Of a DNA stretch of 64,000 bases, positions 1 through 7,079 are shown piece after piece. The notes beneath the pieces are model-generated. The model was not told the origin of the DNA. It did not search any database and saw nothing but the letters and a program-made list of their open reading frames with translations. Made by a program: the position numbers and the translations under genes. The stretch's first letter is position 1. Each line of letters begins with the position of its first letter. The DNA is taken from assembly GCA_964479625.1 (NCBI GenBank), contig CAYZMS010000005.1, forward strand, positions 1 to 64,000, given 5' to 3'. The stretch is from CAYZMS01 sp964479625 (GTDB taxonomy: Bacteria; Bacteroidota; Bacteroidia; Chitinophagales; Saprospiraceae).

Positions 1-277
1 GAGCGCTTCAGGGCTATCGGCAAAATTGCTGCCTGATTCGCCACGGACTATTGATAAAGTGACCCTTATCATATTAATAATTGATCTTTGTCATAAAACT
101 CAAAAATGCTTATTGGAAACCTAGGTCAGGCTGGTAAATAGAACATTAGTTAACAGTGCACTATAGGCTTATTAAAAGATGGCTTTTCTTTATTGTTAAA
201 TCGAGCTTGCCAAGCTGAACTACCTTGATCAAAAGACAAACGAATTTGGGATTTTCCAACTGCTAATTCTTTAATTT
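1..277. other. Window edge, no supported gene
   Basis: No gene can be supported here. Reading frame 1 is open for 11 codons (ERFRAIGKIAA) and stops at TGA 34-36, which could be the 3' tail of a plus-strand gene starting before the window, but this is too short to identify. The rest is A+T-rich and separates that possible tail from the minus-strand flavin reductase that ends at 278. Confidence 0.3.
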
Positions 278-1162
278 TTATAACGCTTCTCCCAGCCAGA
301 CCAGCTCCGCTGCCAATTTTCGATCATCCTCTTTTAGGGCCTCCTGGGCTTTTTTGTGGAGCGCCTTCAGGGGGTTATCAGCTTCCAACAGCTTAATAAT
401 TTCGGGGTTTACCCGAAGGCCTGCGATTGCTGTTTCGGTTGGTATTTCCATGATGCCCGCCAGGCGACCGAGGTCATTACCGGTGAGAACGGTGCTGTTG
501 CGGGCGCTTTCCGGGAGTTGGTCAAAACCGATGACCATCTGGTCAGAGCGTTGTATAATAGTGTGTACAGCTTCCCCGCTGGCGCGAACATAATAGGCGC
601 GTCCCAGGCGGCCCATGAGATCGATCTTGTGAGGAAGGATCTTACCGTGCTTGTCCAGGATGGATTCATCCACGTGGATGCGTACGATCTCATTGATAAT
701 AAGATGGCCTGCACCACCCTCATGGCCCAGGGTAATAATATCATTGACCTTGCATTCTAACTGGACCAAACTTTCTTTTACCCGAAATGGTTTTACCACC
801 TCAGAGGGGAGGGGAGTAAGTCCGGATTTTTCAAATTCGCTGACTTCAGGCGGAAATTCGACACTGGTAAGTGCCATTTGCCGGACGATCGGCCAAGAAA
901 CCATATTGATCACCGTTTCCCGGGTAGACTGTACATTGTGCAGGGTATCTTTGGTATTGTTATCACGGGTCCTGCGGTTTGAACTGAAAACCAGTATGGG
1001 AGGTGCAGAACTGAACATATTAAAAAAGCTGTAGGGTGCTAGGTTGGCAACCCCCTTCTCATTAACGGTGCTTACAAAGGCAATTGGCCGTGGGGCGATG
1101 GCACCCGTAAGAAAGCCGTAAAGTTCGGCGGAGGGAGTGGATTCTGGCTTGATGGTACGCAT
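278..1162 (-). CDS. Flavin reductase-like FMN-binding split-barrel protein
   Basis: 294 residues. The N-terminal part fits the flavin reductase-like (DIM6/NTAB, flavoredoxin) split-barrel fold. Residues 19-32 (TGAIAPRPIAFVST) and 40-48 (NLAPYSFFN) match the two segments that surround FMN in this family, and a SSNRRTRDNNTKDT stretch follows. The family binds FMN in the cytoplasm and either reduces flavin with NAD(P)H or acts as a flavodoxin-like carrier; the substrate cannot be read from the sequence. The last 90 or so residues (from about 205) form a charged helical tail beyond the usual 200-residue domain. It stands alone, divergent from grpE with about 290 bases between. The fold is fairly sure, the exact activity is not. 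Confidence 0.8.
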   Translation of the reverse strand: MRTIKPESTPSAELYGFLTGAIAPRPIAFVSTVNEKGVANLAPYSFFNMFSSAPPILVFSSNRRTRDNNTKDTLHNVQSTRETVINMVSWPIVRQMALTSVEFPPEVSEFEKSGLTPLPSEVVKPFRVKESLVQLECKVNDIITLGHEGGAGHLIINEIVRIHVDESILDKHGKILPHKIDLMGRLGRAYYVRASGEAVHTIIQRSDQMVIGFDQLPESARNSTVLTGNDLGRLAGIMEIPTETAIAGLRVNPEIIKLLEADNPLKALHKKAQEALKEDDRKLAAELVWLGEAL

Positions 1163-1448
1163 GGGTCAGGAGGATTTGAATGCAAGATGGCAGACTTAAT
1201 TGGAATCAACTGTCAATTTGGCTTTTTTTTCGAACTGGCAAAGTAATTGTGCCCCTCAACATAGATAATTTAATGGAATAGAGCTCATGGCATTGCCAAT
1301 TTTTGGAACTGAAATGCGTATATATCTTTAGCAGGCGGGAAAAAAGAAAGGTAAGACCTGCTTTTCCACCCCTGACCTTGGCGTTGCTTGCAATTATTTG
1401 ATGCATTGCAGGCGACTTTTTAAAAATAACGGAAAACAGTGATTGCAA

Positions 1449-2027
1449 ATGAGCAAGAAAAATAAAAAAAAGCAACAGAAAGTGAAAGATAATCAGCAAG
1501 AACAACCATTGACGAACGATCAGGTGACCGAAGAACAGACCACTACGGAAGTCCGGGAAGAAACCACCGGCGAACAGCAGGAGTTGACCACCCTGGCTGC
1601 TGAACGAGATGAACTCAAAGATAAATACCTGCGCCTTTTCGCCGAGTTTGAAAACTTTCGAAAGCGGACACTAAGGGAAAAGCTTGACTTAATGAAAACG
1701 GCTGGTCAGGAAACTATGGAAGCCCTGCTTCCCGTATTGGACGATTTTGACCGAGCCAAAACGAATGCTGACGACCCTGCAACAGAGGAGACCTTCAGTG
1801 AAGGGGTAAGCCTGGTGTATAATAAATTATACAGTATTCTGCAATCCAAGGGGCTGGAACCCATGGAATCCAATGGGGTCGTTTTTGATGCCGACCTGCA
1901 TGAAGCCGTAACTGAAATTCCCGCACCCAGCGAAGACCTGAAAGGCCGGGTAGTGGATACCGTGCAAAAAGGGTACAAACTGGGAGACCGGATCATCCGC
2001 CATGCGAAAGTGGTTGTGGGGAAATAA
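1449..2027 (+). CDS. grpE: GrpE nucleotide exchange factor
   Basis: 192 residues from the ATG at 1449; an upstream in-frame TTG at 1443 adds only two residues and is less likely. The layout is typical GrpE: a Lys/Gln/Glu-rich disordered N-terminus (about 1-45), a long helix (about 50-110) holding DKYLRLFAEFENFRKRT, and a C-terminal beta domain with the signature-like VFDADLHEAV and VVDTVQKGYKLGDRIIRHAKV. GrpE releases ADP from DnaK so that the chaperone cycle with DnaJ can go on in the cytoplasm. dnaJ follows after about 40 bases, so they are probably co-transcribed; dnaK is not in the window. I saw no CIRCE-type inverted repeat upstream. Confidence 0.97.
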   Translation: MSKKNKKKQQKVKDNQQEQPLTNDQVTEEQTTTEVREETTGEQQELTTLAAERDELKDKYLRLFAEFENFRKRTLREKLDLMKTAGQETMEALLPVLDDFDRAKTNADDPATEETFSEGVSLVYNKLYSILQSKGLEPMESNGVVFDADLHEAVTEIPAPSEDLKGRVVDTVQKGYKLGDRIIRHAKVVVGK

Positions 2028-2066
2028 TTATAAACGGCCAGGGGCCGGAGAAAAGAGCTAACTCTT

Positions 2067-3215
2067 ATGAGTAAACGAGATTTTTACGAGGTGCTGGGTG
2101 TTGGTCGCGATGCCGACGACACAACCATTAAGAGGGCGTATCGGAAACTGGCCCTGAAATACCATCCCGATAAAAACCCGGAAGATAAGGCAGCGGAAGA
2201 TAAGTTTAAGGAAGCTGCAGAAGCCTACGAAGTGCTAAGTGATACCGAAAAACGTCGTCGCTACGATCAATTCGGCCATGCCGGGGTGAACGGTCAAGGC
2301 GGCTTCAGCGGTGGGGGAATGTCTATGGAGGACATCTTCCAGCAGTTTGGGAACATCTTCGACGGGGCTGGGTTTGAATCCTTTTTCGGTAGCTCCAGAG
2401 GTAGAGGAAGCCGAAGCCGGGGACAACGAGGTACGAACCTCCGTATCAAGGTAGACCTTAGCCTGGAGGAGATCGCCTACGGGGTAAACAAAAAAATAAA
2501 GGTCAAAAAACAAGTTTCCTGCGATACTTGTGATGGCACAGGGGCAAAGGATAGCTCCTCCGTTCGTACCTGTACCACCTGTAACGGCTCCGGGTATGTT
2601 CGGCAGATCCGCAATACTTTTATTGGTCAAATGCAAACCACAACCACTTGTCCGACCTGTAATGGCAGTGGCCAAATCGTCACGGCCAATTGTCCCGCGT
2701 GTAAAGGTGACGGAAGGGTGCACGGGGAGGAAACCCTGGAGATCGATATCCCCGCAGGCGTGGAAGAAGGCATGCAGCTTTCCCTGCGCGGGAAGGGGAA
2801 TGCCGGTTTGCGGGGCGGCCCGAACGGTGACCTTTTGATCAGCATACAGGAACAGCCCCATGAATTCCTACAACGCGACGGTCAAAATGTCATTTATGAA
2901 CTGTATCTCAATTTTGCAGATGCTGCTCTGGGAACCTCTGTGGAAATTCCGACCTTAGGTGGGACGGTGAAAATAAAGGTGCCGGCCGGGACCCAATCGG
3001 GCAAGATCTTTCGTTTGAAGGAAAAGGGGGTGCCTTCTGTTCAGGGATATGACAAAGGAGACCAATTGATCCATCTGAATGTGTGGACCCCGAAAAAACT
3101 CAATGGTGAGGAGCGTAAGATGTTGGAGATAATGCGGGAGATGCCAAACTTCCACCCTGCTCCCGGGAAATCGGAACGCACCTTTTTCGAAAAAATGAAA
3201 GATTATTTCCGGTAA
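2067..3215 (+). CDS. dnaJ: Chaperone DnaJ (Hsp40, class A)
   Basis: 382 residues with all class A domains in order. The J domain (1-70) has the HPD triad at 33-35. A Gly/Phe-rich linker follows (about 72-120, including SRGRGSRSRGQRG). The zinc-binding domain has four CxxCxGxG repeats, starting at Cys152, Cys169, Cys195 and Cys209. The substrate-binding C-terminal domains run to the end. DnaJ delivers unfolded clients to DnaK and stimulates its ATPase. The length is normal for the family. It lies between grpE and gldH; the gldH start codon comes one base after this stop codon, so the two are probably translationally coupled. Confidence 0.98.
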   Translation: MSKRDFYEVLGVGRDADDTTIKRAYRKLALKYHPDKNPEDKAAEDKFKEAAEAYEVLSDTEKRRRYDQFGHAGVNGQGGFSGGGMSMEDIFQQFGNIFDGAGFESFFGSSRGRGSRSRGQRGTNLRIKVDLSLEEIAYGVNKKIKVKKQVSCDTCDGTGAKDSSSVRTCTTCNGSGYVRQIRNTFIGQMQTTTTCPTCNGSGQIVTANCPACKGDGRVHGEETLEIDIPAGVEEGMQLSLRGKGNAGLRGGPNGDLLISIQEQPHEFLQRDGQNVIYELYLNFADAALGTSVEIPTLGGTVKIKVPAGTQSGKIFRLKEKGVPSVQGYDKGDQLIHLNVWTPKKLNGEERKMLEIMREMPNFHPAPGKSERTFFEKMKDYFR

Positions 3216-3216
3216 G

Positions 3217-3693
3217 ATGAAGGGGAAATTGGAAAAATCAGTTCTGTTCGTGCTTCCGCTAAGCCTGCTTCTGCTCAACCTGGCCTCCTGCGGAGAAGGA
3301 ACCGTTTACCAGGAACGGCAACAAATGGAAACCGCATCAGCCTGGCTTTACCAGGATTCCCTCTTGTTCAATGTACCGATCAGGGATACAGGACGCTACG
3401 ATTTTATCCTGGAAGTGGAACACGGAAAGACCTATCCTTTTCAAAACCTGTATACCAAGGTGCTCAGTCAGGCCCCGGAAGATAGCCTGCAGGAAAAGGT
3501 GATCTCTCTTGAATTGGCCCAAAAAACAGGCGTATGGAACGGAAAATGCCGTGGAAGTTCCTGCCGCCTACGGATAATGCTCGAGGAAGGTGAAAAAATG
3601 GAACAAACCGGAAATTACCGTTTTACTTTCCTTCAGCACACCCGCCAGGATACCCTACCCGAAGTCTATGCCCTCAGGCTTGTAGTGAAATAA
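3217..3693 (+). CDS. gldH: GldH-type gliding motility lipoprotein
   Basis: 158 residues. A lipoprotein signal peptide (KSVLFVLPLSLLLLNLAS) ends at lipobox Cys25. The mature part carries features I associate with GldH of gliding Bacteroidota: an early tyrosine (VYQERQQM), then YPFQNLYTKV, and the paired cysteines of GKCRGSSCRLRIML. GldH is one of the Gld lipoproteins needed for gliding and for the linked type IX secretion machinery in Flavobacterium. Its start lies one base after the dnaJ stop, so it depends on the chaperone operon for expression. No other gld genes are in the window, so the machinery must be encoded elsewhere. Confidence 0.8.
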   Translation: MKGKLEKSVLFVLPLSLLLLNLASCGEGTVYQERQQMETASAWLYQDSLLFNVPIRDTGRYDFILEVEHGKTYPFQNLYTKVLSQAPEDSLQEKVISLELAQKTGVWNGKCRGSSCRLRIMLEEGEKMEQTGNYRFTFLQHTRQDTLPEVYALRLVVK

Positions 3694-3722
3694 GCCGAAT
3701 CTTCAGCGATGGCTTCTGTTGT

Positions 3723-4610
3723 TTAAAACCTTTTCAAAAGCTCAAAACGGGTTGCGATCAGGGCGAACAGAAAGGTGGTGAAAAACGAAAATACGGTAAC
3801 TACCAAAGCCGGGTGGGTCATCTCCTGATTACCAATAATGGTCCCGGTGATGAGTAGGGTAAGCGTAGTGTTTTGAAGGGCTACCTCAATCCCTATGGTG
3901 ACCGCCGCTTTCCTATTTTCTTGTAGGCTTCGGCGGGCAAATGCATAGCTGATCAGCATGGAGAGCAGGTGAATGGTCAGCACTGCAGGCAAGACCGAAA
4001 AGGTTTGTTCTATAGTGATCCCGCTCCCACCGGCCGCTTCTCCACCAAAAAGTTTAACGGTATAAACTAGGGTCAGAAGAGCGATATTGACCCACTTCAA
4101 GGGCTTCTCCAGCTTTAAGGCAATAGGGGCGAAACGCGCCCGAAAAAATACCCCTAGGGCCGCAGGAAGGAGGACAACCAAAAAAACCTGCCCGGCCGTC
4201 CTCAGGAAAGGCAGTTGGAAGGACTGCTCTTCATCCATAAAGAATTCCAGGGAAAGGTTGGTATAAACCGGTATGGTGATCAAAATGAGGAGGCTGTTTA
4301 TACTGGTCAGCCCAATGGAAAGCGGGACATCTGCTTCTACCAGATAACTGATGAAATTCGAGTTTGTACCCCCGGGGCAAAAAGACAGGATCATTATGCC
4401 CACCTTCAGCTCGGGAGATAAGGTCGAAAAATACACCACCAGAAAGGCCAGAACCGGTAGGAAAAGCATTTGTAAGGCCAACCCAATTAAAAGGCCTTTC
4501 GGTTGTGTAAAGGTCTCTTTCAGGCTCCTCCACCTTATGGAGGCTCCAATCCCGAACATGATCAAAGCCAGAACAAGACTTATTAAGGTATCTAACAGGC
4601 TGGTACTCAT
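3723..4610 (-). CDS. Bile acid:sodium symporter (BASS) family transporter
   Basis: 295 residues, almost entirely hydrophobic, with about nine to ten predicted membrane helices as in the BASS/SBF family. Family marks include FCPGGTNSN at residues 77-85 and the later GIEVALQNTTL segment; these correspond to the two crossing regions that hold sodium and substrate in BASS structures. Such proteins import organic anions (bile acids, keto acids, pantoate) with sodium across the inner membrane; the substrate here is unknown. It is convergent with gldH, with about 30 bases between the stops, and appears to be a single-gene unit. Confidence 0.85.
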   Translation of the reverse strand: MSTSLLDTLISLVLALIMFGIGASIRWRSLKETFTQPKGLLIGLALQMLFLPVLAFLVVYFSTLSPELKVGIMILSFCPGGTNSNFISYLVEADVPLSIGLTSINSLLILITIPVYTNLSLEFFMDEEQSFQLPFLRTAGQVFLVVLLPAALGVFFRARFAPIALKLEKPLKWVNIALLTLVYTVKLFGGEAAGGSGITIEQTFSVLPAVLTIHLLSMLISYAFARRSLQENRKAAVTIGIEVALQNTTLTLLITGTIIGNQEMTHPALVVTVFSFFTTFLFALIATRFELLKRF

Positions 4611-4906
4611 AAAGGAATGGGTTCGATGATTTCGTGCGCTATTTTAAAAAAGGAAAAACCATAAGCAGGAACTACTCATTAAAATTATATGTTGAAATAC
4701 ATTAAAAGGTAATAGTTTGCTTGTCAGTCTATATTGATTAAGTATTTTCTTTTATTTATTTCAGGTTAAGTCAAATACTTCTCCGGCAAATCATATTTAA
4801 GGCGACCGACCACTTTAAACGAAGGCTATTAACGAGACGACCTATGCGACGGTTCTGAAAACCGCTCGCTCAAACGCGTATTTGATCATCTAAATCCATA
4901 CGTATT

Positions 4907-5128
4907 ATGAAAGCGATCGCAAAGGTTGTTCGTTATTCAATGGCAATTTGTTTTTTGGCCACAGCAAGTATTGGCTTTATGGCCTGCTCTGATGATTTTG
5001 AAGGAGTGGCCCCCAGGGAGTTTCGAAAGGTAAACAAAACTCCGGCTTTTGAGTCACCGCAAACCCATTCATCCTCTGACTCTAGCCAACACACGAAAGG
5101 GGTTATAGAGGAAATCATTGTTATTTAA
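4907..5128 (+). CDS. Small lipoprotein, unknown function
   Basis: 73 residues. The N-terminus has two lysines and an arginine, then a hydrophobic run (SMAICFLATASIGFMA) ending at lipobox Cys27. The mature part is only about 47 residues, rich in Ser, Thr and His (TPAFESPQTHSSSDSSQH) and looks disordered. No domain is recognised. The stop codon (5126-5128) directly touches the stop of the minus-strand gene at 5129, with no base between. The upstream 290 bases are A+T-rich and hold a short hairpin at 4846-4869. The signal peptide and start support a real gene, but no function can be given. Confidence 0.6.
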   Translation: MKAIAKVVRYSMAICFLATASIGFMACSDDFEGVAPREFRKVNKTPAFESPQTHSSSDSSQHTKGVIEEIIVI

Positions 5129-6613
5129 TCAATTCTTAGCGGTAGCCTGGTCGAGGAGTTGTTCGCATTGCTCCAGTAACCAATCCTTACTAATGGTAGT
5201 TGTTTGTTTGATCTCTTCATACAACTCTTCGACCTGCCTCCTGGACTTGTTTCGATGCTGGAATAATTTATTGACCAAAACGCCCATGTTCCAAAGTGGG
5301 CTTAAGGTCCTTTTGCCTTTATCATTCGAAGCGCGGGCGATGAACTTCAGGTATGCTTTTATTCGATTGGTCAATATAAGGTTGTAGGTTTCGTCTTTTT
5401 GGCTGAGATGAAACAAAGCGTATATGTCAAAGACCTGAAACCGGACCTGAAACGGAAAGGGTATACCTTCCCACTGCAACAATAAACGCCGGGCCTTTTT
5501 ATATTGCTGTTCCACGATCATTCTGTGTGCCTTTACCAGCCGGAGGCAGGGTTTTTGCTCACTGGGAGGTAATTGGAGTTTTTGGGCCTGAACAAACTCT
5601 TCCAATTCTTGAAACTGTTTATGCTTGATCAGTAATGTAGCAATATTTAGGAAGGTAGTACCAGCCAACTGGCCGCTTGGGCTTAGTGCATTGGCTCTAA
5701 GGCTTAGCATAAAAACTTCAATTAACAAAGGCTCAAAATGTTGGGGTTGCTTTTGGGCATGTTCTGCAATTCGATTTCTAAAGCTGGTCAAAAGAAGGTA
5801 TTTGCTTTCCGGAGGTAGGCTGGAATGGATTTGTTTTATTTGCTCCAGAATGGAACGAAATTCCTCTAAAGAAGGGGGAACGGAAAATTGATGTTGCCTC
5901 AATAACCAGGTACAGATCTGTAGGAGGGAATTATTTGGAAATTGAGTCGCTCGCTCCAAAAGGCTTGAGAGGTGTTCTTTCCCAACGCTGCCCTTATGCA
6001 TCGAATAGTACTCTTCCCAACCAAGGTAAACCTGCAGGGAGAACATCAGGTAGGCTTCCTCTGAGGATCGGATAGCCTGTTGAAAGCTGGAGGGAGTCTG
6101 GTTGTAGGCCCGTCTGTTGCCCAGGTAGTAGTGTAGGTTTTGGGAAAAGATAGTGGAAGAATAGGTTGCTGCCCTCAGGGGGTCATCTACTGGATGCCGG
6201 TCGAAGAACCGAAGGCCTCTTTTGATTTCTTGCTGCACTAAGCGGGATTGCCTGCGAATGGAAAAAAGCCGTTGAAGGCATAGGAATTCCAATTCGGGAT
6301 GTAATTCCATTCCCTGAAAGGCCAGAAATCGACGGGTGGATTTGAGCAGGTCGTTCTTCAGCACCCGTACTTGCTGGTCTTGCTGGATCGTTAAGTTTTC
6401 AAGCGGTTGCGCAGGTTGGTATATATAGTTGTAAAGTGTTTTTTTATTCGGTTCCTGCTCAGGTAAAGGGGGCCCCACATCAAGATAGGCATCCAGAAGT
6501 CGGCGGCTACCTTCCCGTATTTTAAGAGTCGGTATCTCGAGAAAGGAAGGTAAAGCCGCAAGCTCAGTGGAAGTCAACGACTGTAGTAATTGGTAAACTT
6601 GACTATTGGCCAT
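5129..6613 (-). CDS. Helical-repeat-like protein, unknown function
   Basis: 494 residues without signal peptide or membrane segments, so probably cytoplasmic. It is Leu, Gln, Glu and Arg rich and should be nearly all alpha-helical, possibly a TPR-like solenoid in the second half (for example QKPCLRLVKAHRMIVEQQYKKARRLLL, quoted here only as the region near residues 347-372). The N-terminal pattern, a short helix followed by SLTSTELAALPSFLEIP, resembles large helical proteins I recall as common paralogues in Saprospiraceae, but I cannot name a family. It is convergent with and touching the small lipoprotein gene at 5128. A TATTTTTG box lies only about 7 bases before the start codon, so the true promoter position is unclear. 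Confidence 0.65.
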   Translation of the reverse strand: MANSQVYQLLQSLTSTELAALPSFLEIPTLKIREGSRRLLDAYLDVGPPLPEQEPNKKTLYNYIYQPAQPLENLTIQQDQQVRVLKNDLLKSTRRFLAFQGMELHPELEFLCLQRLFSIRRQSRLVQQEIKRGLRFFDRHPVDDPLRAATYSSTIFSQNLHYYLGNRRAYNQTPSSFQQAIRSSEEAYLMFSLQVYLGWEEYYSMHKGSVGKEHLSSLLERATQFPNNSLLQICTWLLRQHQFSVPPSLEEFRSILEQIKQIHSSLPPESKYLLLTSFRNRIAEHAQKQPQHFEPLLIEVFMLSLRANALSPSGQLAGTTFLNIATLLIKHKQFQELEEFVQAQKLQLPPSEQKPCLRLVKAHRMIVEQQYKKARRLLLQWEGIPFPFQVRFQVFDIYALFHLSQKDETYNLILTNRIKAYLKFIARASNDKGKRTLSPLWNMGVLVNKLFQHRNKSRRQVEELYEEIKQTTTISKDWLLEQCEQLLDQATAKN

Positions 6614-6753
6614 GTAACAAAAATAGCCAAAAAAAGAAAAATTTTATTTATAACACTGAAAAACAGAGGGTTGTAATTAAATAATTCTTTTCTGATCGAA
6701 AAAGCCTGTAACAATCTGGAAATTATGTCTTTCTTTTCCTCTTTTGTCTTACT

Positions 6754-6761
6754 TATATTTG
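6754..6761 (+). promoter_or_regulatory. Candidate -7 box TATATTTG
   Basis: TATATTTG fits the Bacteroidota sigma-ABfr -7 consensus TAnnTTTG exactly. No good -33 TTTG is seen at the usual distance upstream, so support is partial. It points toward the structured region at 6770-7034, and no protein gene follows on this strand. Confidence 0.3.
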
Positions 6762-6767
6762 CAAATA

Positions 6768-7034
6768 CAGAAAAGCTAAGCCCCGGTTTTTTAGGGATTT
6801 AAAAATTTTTGATCCCGACTTTTAGAAAGCCTTCAAAAGTACTTTCTAATGCCGTTCCCCAACGTGCAACATGCAGGAGTTGGCCCCGACTAAATTGTCA
6901 AACATTGGGTTTTTGCTAATAACAGTTAAAAAGACAGAAGGGCTGCTCGACAAACACACGCGTTTTCGGTGTTCCCAAGGCACCGTAAAATCAACCCCGC
7001 CCCGGCAAGATGTTGGGAGCCGGGGTTATTTTTT
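6768..7034 (+). ncRNA. Candidate structured non-coding RNA
   Basis: About 265 bases between a -7-like box and an intrinsic terminator, on the strand opposite to both neighbouring genes, with no open reading frame of note. Inverted repeats seen: GGGAT/ATCCC at 6794-6815; a perfect 8-bp stem TTAGAAAG/CTTTCTAA at 6822-6829 and 6842-6849 with a 12-base loop; CCAAC/GTTGG near 6859-6883; CGGTG/CACCG at 6967-6985, extended by TTTT/AAAA; and the terminator stem. A CCCCGG at the 5' end (6781-6786) could also pair with CCGGGG in the 3' stem, closing the molecule as a rod, as in 6S RNA. I cannot assign it to 6S, RNase P, tmRNA or SRP RNA; their hallmark sequences were not found. Alternatively it is just an untranslated spacer. 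Confidence 0.35.
7000..7034 (+). terminator. Intrinsic terminator (possibly bidirectional)
   Basis: Stem CCCCGGC (7000-7006) / GCCGGGG (7019-7025), 12-base loop, followed directly by TTATTTTTT on the plus strand. On the minus strand the same stem lies about 55 bases after the carB stop, with a weaker T-rich tail (TTGATTTTA) a few bases beyond it. The T-run next to the stem favours plus-strand termination, with possible use by carB. Confidence 0.6.
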
Positions 7035-7079
7035 ACCCTTATAGGGGGAATGTAGCCAGGCACTGGACTTTCCTTACCT

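Larger units (their letters stand above)
6614..7079. other. 466-base intergenic region with structured, possibly transcribed DNA
   Basis: No protein gene is supported. On the plus strand the region holds a -7-like box (6754-6761), then several inverted repeats and a G+C-rich hairpin with a T-run (7000-7034), listed separately as a candidate RNA gene and terminator. The part from 6614 to 6750 is very A+T-rich and should contain the promoter of the minus-strand gene starting at 6613. Confidence 0.5.

Noticed and set aside
1..36. 3' end of an upstream gene
   Set aside because: Only 11 codons are visible, not enough to support a CDS; mentioned in the edge entry only.
1163..1448. CIRCE or sigma-32-like heat-shock element before grpE
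   Set aside because: No TTAGCACTC-type inverted repeat or clear heat-shock promoter was found in the region.
4912..4919. GCGATCGC palindrome as a regulatory site
   Set aside because: It is a common 8-base palindrome, lies inside the coding part of the small lipoprotein and occurs again before glgB without a shared context.
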